Notes under the pieces: model-generated
What the model was told of the DNA's origin: nothing
Seen by the model: the letters and a program-made list of their open reading frames with translations, nothing else
Database searches by the model: none
Shown: one piece after another, positions 1 to 7,104 of the stretch
Position numbering within the stretch: the stretch's first letter is position 1
Layout: each line of letters opens with the position of its first letter
NCBI GenBank assembly: GCA_903833215.1
Contig: CAILEM010000089.1
Location: 1 to 32,242 of the forward strand
From: an uncultured Armatimonadota bacterium
GTDB taxonomy: Bacteria; Armatimonadota; Fimbriimonadia; Fimbriimonadales; Fimbriimonadaceae
Reading direction: 5' to 3'
Length of the DNA stretch: 32,242 bases
Translations under genes and position numbers: made by a program

Positions 1-261
1 AGCACTTCGTTGCTCACCGCTCGCCTTGCGAACCCAACCCACAAGTGTTGCGCGATCCGACTCCGACAGTTCGATAACCATATACTAAAGACGGAATACA
101 GAACTCAATCGTACCGACGACTTAAAGACTCAGAACACTAGTGATCCTGATTGTGAGGATAAGAGCTATCATGCGCCTCCCAGGACGTGGTTTAGTGACT
201 AGTCGCTGTCCAAACGTATAGCTTGTTGAACTGCCTGGACCATCGCATGTTAGGCTCAACC
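1..261. other. Left edge, no gene recognised
   Basis: I see no convincing open frame, RNA fold or repeat in this AT-rich stretch. It lies downstream of the minus-strand XRE gene and could hold its terminator, but no hairpin followed by a T tract is visible. A gene entering from outside the window cannot be excluded. Confidence 0.4.
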
Positions 262-483
262 TCATTCTGAAATCGCCTTTGTCCTGTTCGCCAGATATTT
301 GGAAAGAGAGCCTTGAAATTGTAATAATGCATGGTGTCGTTTGACCCAGCGCAATATCAATATTTCTGGATCTGAGGGGAGAGCGTCCAATTCGCTACGA
401 CAAAGGGTTTCCCATTGATCAGGGCTGGGCGGTCGAAGCTTTGCCGATCCTGTCTTGTTGCAGCTTGACGATGTAAGTTCCAA
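262..483 (-). CDS. Possible small protein overlapping the XRE gene end
   Basis: A minus-strand frame continues past the stop of the XRE gene. The part beyond that stop reads like protein (charged, with a WETLCRSEL segment followed by ILILRWVKRHHALLQF). No good start is visible. The first in-frame option that makes sense is TTG at 483, inside the XRE gene, giving 73 residues with no Shine-Dalgarno. If real it would be translationally coupled to the regulator, as with small partners of XRE proteins. It could equally be a chance frame. Confidence 0.2.
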   Translation of the reverse strand: MELTSSSCNKTGSAKLRPPSPDQWETLCRSELDALPSDPEILILRWVKRHHALLQFQGSLSKYLANRTKAISE

Positions 484-823
484 GCAATTCAATGGGATCG
501 ATTCCGATGGCTCTGGCAAGGGCGACGAACTCAACGACATCGAGAACGCGCTCGCCATGTTCTACTTTGTTCCAAACGGTTGGATGAAAGTCCAATCGAC
601 GAGCTACCTCACGCTGTGACAAGCCAACCGATTCTCTTGCTGCTCGGATCGTCTCAAGCAACAAATCAGATTCGATAGATATTGAGGATTGTCGGGTTCG
701 TTTTGCCAGAACGCATACAGACTTACATTCAGGACTGTAGGTAAGATTGCTACACTTGTGAGCGTCTGAGATGCCAGCGTTAGCAAAGATTGGGGTTGCA
801 ATACCGAAATATCCAAGGTACAA
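419..823 (-). CDS. XRE-family helix-turn-helix transcriptional regulator
   Basis: The C-terminal half is a Cro/C1-type helix-turn-helix: LETIRAARESVGLSQREVA, then RRLDFHPTVWNKVEHGER and VEFVALARAIGIDPIELL, at about residues 55-118. The usual SQxxVA recognition helix and the conserved E in VEHGER are present. The first 50 or so residues are not typical of the family and the assigned start is a TTG at 823. In-frame TTG codons just before the LLET segment are alternatives, so the true protein may be about 80 residues. The gene diverges from the zinc-ribbon cluster that begins 53 bp away at 877, so it is a plausible local regulator of that cluster. DNA target and ligand are unknown. Confidence 0.75.
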   Translation of the reverse strand: MYLGYFGIATPIFANAGISDAHKCSNLTYSPECKSVCVLAKRTRQSSISIESDLLLETIRAARESVGLSQREVARRLDFHPTVWNKVEHGERVLDVVEFVALARAIGIDPIELLGTYIVKLQQDRIGKASTAQP

Positions 824-876
824 GTATATGGCAAAACTGAGTCGGACGTCTGTGTGGGGTTTGCGGTGAGCAGTTT

Positions 877-1323
877 TTGAAGATTCACGACGACGGCTTT
901 TACTGCAAAACCAATAAACAGCTTGGGTTCAAGGCGGCTTGGAAGGCAGGCGTGTTCTTGTTTGTGCTTTCTGCTAGCTATTGCGCGTCCAGCCAGACGT
1001 TCACTAACGATCCTCAAACCCAGCAAACCAGCCCAAAGCCGCCCTGTGGAATGTTTTCCCCGGCAGGTACGGATTGTGTCAAAACAACTGTGCCCAATGA
1101 CACCCATTCGCTGCACTGGGCAGGTCCCGGCATGATAGTTGCCCTTCTTGTGATCGTATCCAGTTCGATAAAGAAGTACATGGCGTTGCAGTCGAGATGT
1201 CCGAATTGCCGGAAGCAGACATGGAGAGAGGATAGCTGGAATTCCCGCACTCGGCAAAGGACGATGCGGTGTTCAAGCTGTGGACATAGTCTAACGGCAT
1301 ACCGAAAGCCTCTCCTTATGTAA
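877..1323 (+). CDS. Membrane-anchored zinc-ribbon protein
   Basis: 148 residues. A hydrophobic stretch near residues 25-40 (VFLFVLSASYCASSQ) looks like a signal peptide. A second hydrophobic segment (MIVALLVIVSSSIKKYMAL) at about 85-103 should anchor the protein. The C-terminus is a zinc ribbon with CPNC and CSSC knuckles (about 108-135). The start is TTG at 877, supported by GGTGAG about 8 nt upstream. It is the first gene of a plus-strand run of cysteine-knuckle proteins and lies divergent to the XRE regulator. No named family is recognised. Function is unknown; the ribbon probably faces the cytoplasm or binds a partner. Confidence 0.68.
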   Translation: MKIHDDGFYCKTNKQLGFKAAWKAGVFLFVLSASYCASSQTFTNDPQTQQTSPKPPCGMFSPAGTDCVKTTVPNDTHSLHWAGPGMIVALLVIVSSSIKKYMALQSRCPNCRKQTWREDSWNSRTRQRTMRCSSCGHSLTAYRKPLLM

Positions 1324-1365
1324 GCCCAAACATTTTACCGATCATATTATTGGAGACGAAAACAT

Positions 1366-1692
1366 ATGGACACTACCTCAGGATTTATAATATTAATAGT
1401 TATAGGCATTTTTGCTTTCGAGTTCATATCCAAGCAAATCAAGAAGAGCAATACTTGCCCAAAATGCGGACGTCAAGGAACATGGAGTGTTGCCGGTCGA
1501 GAGGTTGCAGGGCAACATATGAGGAACTCCTACACCACGCAAACCACCAAAATTCTTGATTCCAAAGGAACTGAAATAGGTAGGACAGAGACCCCCAGTC
1601 ATCACGTTGAGGTTGTTAATGACTATACGGTGCTAAGGCGATGCTCTGCTTGCGGTCACACGTCAACATCGCAGACTTCGAGTCCATTCTAA
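1366..1692 (+). CDS. Small zinc-ribbon protein with N-terminal membrane segment
   Basis: 108 residues. An N-terminal transmembrane helix (FIILIVIGIFAFEFI, about 7-21) is followed by a CPKCG knuckle at about 31-35. A polar middle (repeated TT/TETPS) follows, then a second knuckle CSACGHTS near 93. The two halves of the ribbon are therefore split by an insertion of roughly 55 residues. ATG at 1366 is preceded by GGAGA at good spacing. It follows the previous gene by 42 bp and has the same architecture (membrane helix plus C-terminal CxxCGH), so the two are probably related and co-transcribed. No specific function is recognised. Confidence 0.72.
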   Translation: MDTTSGFIILIVIGIFAFEFISKQIKKSNTCPKCGRQGTWSVAGREVAGQHMRNSYTTQTTKILDSKGTEIGRTETPSHHVEVVNDYTVLRRCSACGHTSTSQTSSPF

Positions 1693-1827
1693 GATCTCCC
1701 AAGCGAGAAAAGCTCCATGTGTTTTCATCTGATCACTACAAATAGCAAGCCAGTAATCTGGGCGCTGAAGCTTGATTCTGAGTCAGCAGTTATGTCTCAA
1801 GCTTCTCAGCCTTGGAGGCTATGAATC

Positions 1828-2568
1828 ATGAAATGTAAATTTTGTCAATCGCAACTCAAAGGAACGGAAAGGTTCTGCGGAGTTTGTGGAAAACCCTGTT
1901 CATTAATCGATGATGACAAATCGACTACTCAGACACCTCTTCGTCCAGAGGATTCTAGCACCTTCGACTGTAGCCTTCCTCTGACCATCGCACCCCCAAA
2001 AACATCGGTGCCAGTTTCCACCCCACCCGCCCGTACACCGTATTCCGTGCCTACAACGACTAGTCATGACTCGGGAAGAGTTCCCCCAGTAAATAATTCG
2101 AGAGAAACTAAAGGTGTAACTCCCGTCAAGCCTGTTCATCAAGTCTGCCAGCCAAAACTCACTAACATAAATCCCAAGGAATACGCGTTGATCCTTCAGA
2201 TGGCGAGTCAGAACAATCAACCCGTCTCACAACCAATCTTTGCGTGTACAGCAAGCCAGACATATAACTGGGTGAGGGTCGTCATACCGCTTTATTTCAA
2301 TATCTTTACTACGTACATGGTGATATCCTCATCGGAACTTGTACTAGCAGACAAAACACTTTGGAAAGGGATGAAAGCTGTCGTCTCAATTCCTTGGGCA
2401 TCGATAAGCATGGTGCGATTCGTTATCAGAGGCGGAATTCTAACCAGCGACATAGAGATTACGTTTCTTGACGGGAAGTCAGTCAAGATCCCAAATATAA
2501 AGCGAAAGATAGCGGAATCAATCAGAGAATACTTGAGGCAAGTAACGCCCTCTGTGCGGATTCTTTAA
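1828..2568 (+). CDS. Zinc-ribbon protein with C-terminal PH-like domain
   Basis: 246 residues. The N-terminus is a double-knuckle zinc ribbon (CKFC at 3-6, CGVCGKPC around 17-24). A long Pro/Ser/Thr-rich linker (about 30-115) follows. The C-terminal ~100 residues alternate strands and end in a helix (VVSIPWASISMVRF, then IEITFLDGKSVKIPNI, then IAESIREYL), which resembles bacterial PH-like/GRAM-type domains. No transmembrane helix is certain, although VVIPLYFNIFTTYMVI is hydrophobic. ATG at 1828 follows GGAGGC with about 7 nt spacing. The PH-like fold is inferred from the pattern, not proven. Same strand and spacing style as the neighbouring ribbon genes. Confidence 0.75.
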   Translation: MKCKFCQSQLKGTERFCGVCGKPCSLIDDDKSTTQTPLRPEDSSTFDCSLPLTIAPPKTSVPVSTPPARTPYSVPTTTSHDSGRVPPVNNSRETKGVTPVKPVHQVCQPKLTNINPKEYALILQMASQNNQPVSQPIFACTASQTYNWVRVVIPLYFNIFTTYMVISSSELVLADKTLWKGMKAVVSIPWASISMVRFVIRGGILTSDIEITFLDGKSVKIPNIKRKIAESIREYLRQVTPSVRIL

Positions 2569-2601
2569 CAGTCTTGTTTCTGAATGACCTCTCGATTAAT
2601 C

Positions 2602-3561
2602 ATGAACTTCTGTACAAACTGTGGCGCAACCTTCGAAGGTAAAGAGTTCTGTACGAATTGCGGTACAGCCGTTGATGAAGAGATATATCAAGACCCTCCA
2701 GTACAGCTACTGGAGGGGATACCGTCAGAAACAAGCAATCCATTCTGTACAAACTGTGGCACAAAAGTCGAGGGGGCAAAGTTCTGTACTAATTGCGGAG
2801 CTACCCTTGAGCAAGAGTCGGTGCTTGAAAGCCAAAGGAAGGGATTAGAGACGACACGGAAGGAAGCCAGCAATATGTCCGTTGCGCCACCACCTCAAGC
2901 AAAACCTCCAGCGCGGACAGAGCAGGAAGCGAGTCCTGTATCAGTGGCGGCAATTAGTAAGAGTCAAGCAAGAATGGTTCAGTGCTCAAACTGTGGACGA
3001 CCATGCTACTTGCACGAAGCCTTTTGTTCGGGATGCGGCAAACCGACGCACAGCAAGGAACACGCTTCTACCAATACCGCTACCTCGGACCCTCCAGCCG
3101 CTTCACCTAGTGTGATTTTGAACCCATTTGCTAATAACGTATCGGCTATAAGTTCGACGGCAGGTGCGCAAACGAGTTCATCAGTAATTGGACCCACCTC
3201 GCTTCCTGCTTCGCGCAACCTTGTCTTGGGTGACTATGCGCCATACGCGGCAATGGCTGGATTTACTGTTGTAGTTGTCGTTCCCCTAACCTACTGGGTG
3301 GCGACAGAGGCAACGAAGTGGTTCATCTATTTGTTGTTATCTTACGCAGGTGCAATGTACGGCGGCTTCCGTGAGTGGTTTAAGGGATACACATGCCCAA
3401 GATGTGGCGGAACAATGTCGTATCGTGTTGCTGTGAAAAGAAGGATCATCGTTCCAGATCACTGGCGATATCTGAAAAGACGGGATTGCCGTTCATGCGG
3501 ACATTCGGGGTGGACGTATTCTACCGATGTGGGCGAGTTTGGTAGTAGCAAGCCAGTTTAG
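2602..3561 (+). CDS. Multi-zinc-ribbon membrane protein
   Basis: 319 residues from the ATG at 2602. That start gives MNFCTNCG at once; an in-frame ATG at 2584 would add six residues. Two near-identical double ribbons of the FCTNCG type occupy about 3-27 and 50-75. A third (CSNCG/CSGCG) lies at about 131-152. A Ser/Thr/Ala-rich linker then leads to two transmembrane segments (about 217-257), and a fifth ribbon half-pair (CPRCGG, then CRSCGHSGW) closes the C-terminus. Tandem FCTNCG ribbons are common in bacterial zinc_ribbon_2 proteins. The gene starts 33 bp after its neighbour and is probably in its operon. Specific function is unknown. Confidence 0.78.
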   Translation: MNFCTNCGATFEGKEFCTNCGTAVDEEIYQDPPVQLLEGIPSETSNPFCTNCGTKVEGAKFCTNCGATLEQESVLESQRKGLETTRKEASNMSVAPPPQAKPPARTEQEASPVSVAAISKSQARMVQCSNCGRPCYLHEAFCSGCGKPTHSKEHASTNTATSDPPAASPSVILNPFANNVSAISSTAGAQTSSSVIGPTSLPASRNLVLGDYAPYAAMAGFTVVVVVPLTYWVATEATKWFIYLLLSYAGAMYGGFREWFKGYTCPRCGGTMSYRVAVKRRIIVPDHWRYLKRRDCRSCGHSGWTYSTDVGEFGSSKPV

Positions 3562-3575
3562 AACCTTACATCGGG

Positions 3576-3758
3576 TTGCCAGTTGGTTTAGTTGTAGCTG
3601 TTGCAGTCGTCGTAATAGCGCCCTGGCTCATTGCGCGCGAACGTCACCATGATTCATCGACTTACCTGGTCGCCCGCGTTCCCCGTTCGTTACAGCGTGT
3701 ACATAGACCCATTCCACCACCTAATAAATCCCCAACAGCCAATTTCAAAGGTATATGA
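3576..3758 (+). CDS. Possible small single-span membrane protein
   Basis: 60-residue frame from a TTG at 3576 to TGA at 3756-3758. The first 19 residues are an uninterrupted hydrophobic helix (GLVVAVAVVVIAPWLI), followed by a basic, proline-rich tail. It fills the gap between the ribbon protein and the YbjN-like gene in the same direction. That position and the helix are the only support: there is no clear ribosome binding site and no recognised family. Confidence 0.35.
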   Translation: MPVGLVVAVAVVVIAPWLIARERHHDSSTYLVARVPRSLQRVHRPIPPPNKSPTANFKGI

Positions 3759-3764
3759 AATTGC

Positions 3765-4301
3765 GTGGAAGATCTTCTTGAGTCAATCCGTAACCATTTT
3801 TCGGATGTAGCCATCGACTACACCGAATCAATTCGTGAACCAAAGCCTGGAAAGAGGACGGTTACCTTTACAATGCCGATCAACGGTGAAAACGTCAGTT
3901 CGTTGTGCCAACTTCGGGTTGAAAGTCGCTTTGTTCGTGTCTTCATTCCGCGTGGCTCACACGTTCCAATCGAGAAACGCCAGGAAGTAGCGGAGCTTCT
4001 TTGCCGGAAGAATTGGGTAATGAGCTTTGGTGCTTTCACCATGAATTGGGAGACCGGCGAAGTCAGATTTGAAGCTTCGATTCCGCGTCAGTCACCTTTT
4101 ACAGGCAGAGAGATGACAACAATGCTGTCTTCTGCCCTCTTGAGCTTGGATTGGACGTGCCTAGCTTTAGACTTCTGTGTAATGGCTGGATATACGCCAC
4201 TGGGAGCGCTGAACCGTGCCGACCATTCATACAGACTTTGGCTGGCACTGAGAGATATTGAAGAAGCTCCTAACCCAGACTTTCCAACACTATCGTTGTG
4301 A
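3765..4301 (+). CDS. YbjN-like domain protein
   Basis: 178 residues from GTG at 3765. The fold pattern matches the YbjN family (type III secretion chaperone-like fold, formerly called a sensory transduction regulator): an N-terminal helix, paired strands, then the conserved-style block RQEVAELLCRKNWVMSFGAFTMNWETGEVRFEASI at about 68-104, and two C-terminal helices. That block mirrors the family's 'N-W-x-x-x-x-G-x-F-x-x-D-x-x-x-G-E-V-R-x' signature. No signal peptide. It is the last gene of the zinc-ribbon run and is followed by a strong terminator at 4313. YbjN proteins act as chaperone-like or regulatory partners in other bacteria; the partner here is unknown. Confidence 0.7.
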   Translation: MEDLLESIRNHFSDVAIDYTESIREPKPGKRTVTFTMPINGENVSSLCQLRVESRFVRVFIPRGSHVPIEKRQEVAELLCRKNWVMSFGAFTMNWETGEVRFEASIPRQSPFTGREMTTMLSSALLSLDWTCLALDFCVMAGYTPLGALNRADHSYRLWLALRDIEEAPNPDFPTLSL

Positions 4302-4312
4302 TAGAAGCTCGT

Positions 4313-4340
4313 GGGGCGGGTTTGAAGCCCGTCCCCTTTT
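4313..4340 (+). terminator. Rho-independent terminator of the zinc-ribbon cluster
   Basis: Eight-pair stem GGGGCGGG (4313-4320) against CCCGTCCC (4328-4335), with one G-T wobble and a 7-nt loop. It is followed within one base by TTTT. It lies 12 bp after the stop of the YbjN-like gene. Confidence 0.75.
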
Positions 4341-4461
4341 GGATCTTGAAACTACCTTTATAGCTTCAATACTATTATAGAAAAAAAACGCAAAAATATT
4401 CCTTCTAAGTGCTTTCGGATTGTCATCAATAAGAAATCGTTTCAAGGTAAACCCAGAAATT
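4341..4461. other. AT-rich spacer
   Basis: Very AT-rich, with an A8 run at about 4381-4388. It separates the plus-strand cluster from the minus-strand protease region. No gene is supported here; a 61-residue minus frame over it has no other evidence. Confidence 0.4.
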
Positions 4462-4650
4462 TCATACTTCGGCACACCTGGTACCTCCCGACTTGAAAGC
4501 GTTTACGATTAGCCAAGCAGATTCCCGCCGTGGAACCTTAGTTTCTTCTTGGATCAGTCTGGCGCATTCCCCAACCCTTGGGCTGATTTCATGTATCCAC
4601 CCGTTTTTTTCAAGTTCGCTTCACGGGAGTCTTAGGCAAGATTCACACAT
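4462..4650 (-). pseudogene. Small ORF interrupted by an in-frame TGA
   Basis: A minus-strand frame begins with ATG at 4650 (AGGA just upstream) and reads MCESCLRLP. It then meets TGA at 4623-4621 and continues in the same frame for 52 more codons (SELEKNGWIHEISPRVG, then ECARLIQEETKVPRRESAWL, then IVNAFKSGGTRCAEV) to a TGA at 4464-4462. The part after the first TGA looks like real amphipathic protein and has no ordinary start of its own. A single base change (CGA to TGA) would explain it. It lies 24 bp downstream of the M41-like gene on the same strand. It may be a small partner gene that is now broken, or a sequencing error. Confidence 0.35.
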
Positions 4651-4674
4651 ATTTCCTGCTTGCACAGGTGCGGT

Positions 4675-5325
4675 TTATTTCGTCGCAAAGTATGCTGCTC
4701 TCTCGGCATCGAGATCTGCTCCACTAACGCGCCATGAACAAACTTCGCCAGGATTCGGGCATCTCGACATTACGTAATCGGTCAAGTGACGAAGGACGTC
4801 TGGATCTTCATCTAAAAGATGTTTCCTGGCAAGACAGTAAGCTGATTGCCTGAAGAAATCCGGAATAAGCTGGAACTCTTGGGTCAGATTGAATGAGTTG
4901 GTGATCATGTCCCAGTTAGGTGAGGAAGCGTCCACGCACACCGTTTCTCCGACCTCTTCGACAAAGCCCGCATACTTCTTGATCATCGAACTTCTCTTTT
5001 GCGGTTTTGCTAGATAGCCTTGAATCTTGGAGATGCAGGCTTCCAGTTCTTCGCGATCCTTTGACCAACGTATTTCGCTGAGATCTTCTGGACTCGGCGG
5101 GAGGTAGAGGTTCTCTGCCACCTCACCCGCGATCTTTACGACGCCCTCATCGAAATCATCAAGGGTTGACCCCTTGGGTTGCTGACAATAGCCTACGCTG
5201 TCATCGTCAGTAACCTCTATATAAATGAGTTCAACCGGCAATTCCAGAGATCGAATCACCGCGTAATGTCCAATTTCGTGGAAAACTGTCCGATACAGTT
5301 CTTCTTTCCTGCATGAGGTGACCAC
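4675..5325 (-). CDS. Stand-alone M41 (FtsH-like) zinc metalloprotease domain protein
   Basis: 216 residues. HEIGH at 16-20, preceded by ELYRTVF, matches the HExxH zinc site of peptidase family M41. KIAGEVAENL at about 64-73 resembles the GGRAAEE segment of FtsH that follows the site. The rest is helical, as in the FtsH protease domain. The AAA+ ATPase and the membrane segments of FtsH are absent, so the protein is a soluble, free protease-like domain; many such relatives are uncharacterised. The GTG start at 5325 sits 5 nt after a TACAAT box, suggesting a leaderless message. The neighbour at 4462-4650 is on the same strand. Whether it cuts proteins is unknown. Confidence 0.72.
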   Translation of the reverse strand: MVTSCRKEELYRTVFHEIGHYAVIRSLELPVELIYIEVTDDDSVGYCQQPKGSTLDDFDEGVVKIAGEVAENLYLPPSPEDLSEIRWSKDREELEACISKIQGYLAKPQKRSSMIKKYAGFVEEVGETVCVDASSPNWDMITNSFNLTQEFQLIPDFFRQSAYCLARKHLLDEDPDVLRHLTDYVMSRCPNPGEVCSWRVSGADLDAERAAYFATK

Positions 5326-5330
5326 GCTTT

Positions 5331-5336
5331 ATTGTA
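5331..5336 (-). promoter_or_regulatory. TACAAT -10 box of the M41-like gene
   Basis: Read on the minus strand the box is TACAAT, ending 5 nt before the GTG at 5325. A poor -35 (TCTTGA with a 15-bp spacer) is the best available. Transcription would begin at or within a base or two of the start codon. Confidence 0.45.
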
Positions 5337-5400
5337 GCAAATTTGAAAAGTTCAAGAGCCAATCAGGCGGAACAACCTGTTCTGACATCTGAATTGAGGT

Positions 5401-5455
5401 GGTGTACCCAATGGTGTACGCAATTTTGCGCGAATCTGATAGGTTTGGGTACACC
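5401..5455. repeat. GGTGTACC repeats beside the tRNA
   Basis: GGTGTACCCA at 5401-5410 and its exact reverse complement TGGGTACACC at 5446-5455 form a perfect 10-bp inverted repeat. A further direct GGTGTACG copy lies at 5413-5420, 12 bp from the first. The group lies 27-80 bp beyond the 3' end of tRNA-Val. Such clusters are reminiscent of integrase arm-type sites or an operator. No integrase gene is in the window. Confidence 0.55.
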
Positions 5456-5481
5456 CGAAATGCCTGTTTAGGTTCAAGAAA

Positions 5482-5556
5482 TGGTGGGCGGTACAGGACT
5501 TGAACCTGTGACCCCTACAGTGTCATTGTAGTGCTCTACCACTGAGCTAACCGCCC
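5482..5556 (-). tRNA. tRNA-Val(GAC)
   Basis: The minus strand folds into a full cloverleaf. The acceptor stem is GGGCGGT against ACCGCCC, with A as discriminator and an encoded CCA (5482-5484). The D arm is GCTC/GAGC. The anticodon stem is CTACA/TGTAG around the loop ATGACAC, with anticodon GAC (plus-strand 5522-5524). The variable loop is GGGTC and the T arm ACAGG/CCTGT with loop TTCAAGT. Anticodon GAC decodes GUC valine. A good promoter lies upstream at 5594-5623. Its 3' end marks the border between AT-richer accessory DNA and the GC-richer region. Confidence 0.95.
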
Positions 5557-5593
5557 CATTACAGCTGAGCTTTACGCCCGCTAGCGAGTCTAA

Positions 5594-5623
5594 ATTATGG
5601 GCTTTGACGAGCTTTGAAGTCAA
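5594..5623 (-). promoter_or_regulatory. Sigma70-type promoter of tRNA-Val
   Basis: On the minus strand TTGACT (5623-5618) and CATAAT (5599-5594) are separated by 18 bp, about 37 bp upstream of the tRNA 5' end. This is the best vegetative promoter in the window and shows the -10 preference used for other calls. Confidence 0.65.
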
Positions 5624-5703
5624 GGTTTGGGGAATTGTTCGGGACGTGATCCTTATCACTTCGCCCAATCGTAATCACTTTCGGCAGGTGTTGTCGGCTT
5701 CCG

Positions 5704-6837
5704 ATGAGTGAATTTCAGTATTACGAGTTTCGGGCGGTGGATCGGGCTTTGACTCGGGCGGAGATGGCGGAGATGCGAGAGGTGTCTTCGCGGGGCGAGA
5801 TAACGAGTTCTAGCTACTCCAACACCTATCACTGGGGTGACTTCAAAGGTGACCCCGGCGACTGGATGAACCGGTTTTTCGATGCGTTCATCTACTATGC
5901 CAACTGGGGGACGCGGGAGCTTTCCTTTCGATTGCCGAAAGCCGTCCTTAGCGAGGATCTGGTCGCTCAGTACTGCAACGATGAAACCCTGACGTGTCGT
6001 GTCTCGGGTCAGCATATCGTGGTCAACTTTCATTCCCCTGACGAGAGGGAGTGGGAGAACTACGCCTATCAGGACATTGGGCTGTCTGAGTTTATGGCTT
6101 TGCGGCAGGAGTTGGCATCCGGAGATTATCGGTGCCTGTATTTGGGCTGGCTCGTGGCCAATGACTGGGAATCAGTGGAGTACGAGGATGAGGATGAGGA
6201 GCTGGAAAACCTTGAGCCGCCGGTTCCGCCTGGGTTGGGAGAACTGACGGCAGCGCAAGAGAGCTTCGTCGAGTTGTTCGAAATCGACCGTGGACTTCTC
6301 GCGGCAGCGGCTATGGCGAGCGCGCCATTAAGGCAGAAAAAGGCTTCGGAGACGGATTTTCACCATTGGGTTCTCGGACTGCCAGCTACGCAAAAGGATG
6401 AATTGCTGGTCCACCTGTTGGGTGAAAATGGCACAGGCCCTGCTCTCGAACTTCGGGCGCGATTCGAGAGGGAGACCGCACCGCTCGTCCCGGGTTGGGC
6501 CCAAGGCAAGCGACGAACAGCCAAGGAATTGATCGGTCTCGGCGCAGAAATCCGAGACCGTCGGAAGCGCGCCAAAGCAGAGGCGGAAACCGCGGAGCGG
6601 AAGCGGTACCTCGACGATCTGATGGCTCGAATTCCGGAGGCTTGGGCGCATATTGAGAGCCTTGTCGAGTTGAAGAATGTGAAGTACTACGACGAAGCGA
6701 TGACGCTGTTGGTCCCGATGCGAGACCTGGCGTTGCGAGGGGATTTACCCGATTGGAAGGTGCGAATTGATGAGTTTCGTTTGCGGCACCGGACAAAGCG
6801 TGCGTTGATTGATCGGCTGCAGAACGCGGGGATTTAA
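5704..6837 (+). CDS. Conserved hypothetical protein (MSEFQYYEF family)
   Basis: 377 residues. The N-terminal half has features I associate with a widespread uncharacterised bacterial family: YYEFRAVDRALTRAEM, then YHWGDFKGDP and WMNRFFDAFIYYANWGTREL. An acidic stretch (EDEDEELENLEPP, about 161-173) links to a mainly helical C-terminal half with a basic coiled-coil-like segment (EIRDRRKRAKAEAETAERKR, about 282-301). There is no signal peptide or membrane helix, so it is cytoplasmic. ATG at 5704 is the first in frame; no strong ribosome binding site is seen. It stands alone, divergent from the tRNA. Biochemical role unknown. Confidence 0.85.
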   Translation: MSEFQYYEFRAVDRALTRAEMAEMREVSSRGEITSSSYSNTYHWGDFKGDPGDWMNRFFDAFIYYANWGTRELSFRLPKAVLSEDLVAQYCNDETLTCRVSGQHIVVNFHSPDEREWENYAYQDIGLSEFMALRQELASGDYRCLYLGWLVANDWESVEYEDEDEELENLEPPVPPGLGELTAAQESFVELFEIDRGLLAAAAMASAPLRQKKASETDFHHWVLGLPATQKDELLVHLLGENGTGPALELRARFERETAPLVPGWAQGKRRTAKELIGLGAEIRDRRKRAKAEAETAERKRYLDDLMARIPEAWAHIESLVELKNVKYYDEAMTLLVPMRDLALRGDLPDWKVRIDEFRLRHRTKRALIDRLQNAGI

Positions 6838-6901
6838 GCGGCTTTTATTCGTCTGGCGGCAGGCTCCAGTGGAATCGAGCGTGTGTTGTCGTCGTGGGTT
6901 G

Positions 6902-7017
6902 GTTCCGGACGCATCCCTTTCAGGGAAGGATGGCTATTCCGCCACATGTTCCAGGGTAGCGTCGTCGCCGACCCAACCCTTCGCTTTTTGGAGAAGATCG
7001 CCGTTGGCGAACCGGAT
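6902..7017. repeat. Extragenic hairpin repeat, copy A
   Basis: Copy of an approximately 115-bp intergenic repeat also present at 10075 and 10222. Shared blocks are GCATCCCTTTCAGGGAAGG, CCAGGGTA...TCGC...ACCCTTCGCTTT and TGGAGAAGATCGCC. The central hairpin 6953-6980 is AGGGT-A-GCGTCG around a TCGC loop. Compared with the other copies it carries paired compensatory changes. A second small hairpin TCGCC-GTT-GGCGA follows. Confidence 0.8.
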
Positions 7018-7020
7018 TTA

Positions 7021-7030
7021 GGGGGGGGGG
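7021..7030 (+). repeat. G10 homopolymer upstream of an outer-membrane gene
   Basis: Ten consecutive G residues begin 84 bp before the ATG of the DUF5916 barrel gene and directly follow repeat copy A. Slipped-strand changes in such tracts often vary promoter spacing or leader length. No clear promoter straddling the tract was recognised. Confidence 0.7.
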
Positions 7031-7104
7031 ACGCCGGTGTTGAGGGTGAGAATCGGGAGGCTCGTTGAAAATCGGCGCGTGCCACAATCATTGGGCGTTC
7101 GCCA

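Noticed and set aside
604-1257. Long minus-strand frame overlapping the XRE gene and the first zinc-ribbon gene
   Set aside because: It is antisense to two genes with recognisable domains and shows no domain itself.
4290-4475. Minus-strand 61-codon frame over the terminator and A8 tract
   Set aside because: It crosses a strong plus-strand terminator and competes with the better frame ending at 4462.
1-5480. Second copy of the tRNA-Val 3' end as an attachment site
   Set aside because: No repeat of the terminal tRNA sequence was found left of the tRNA within the window.
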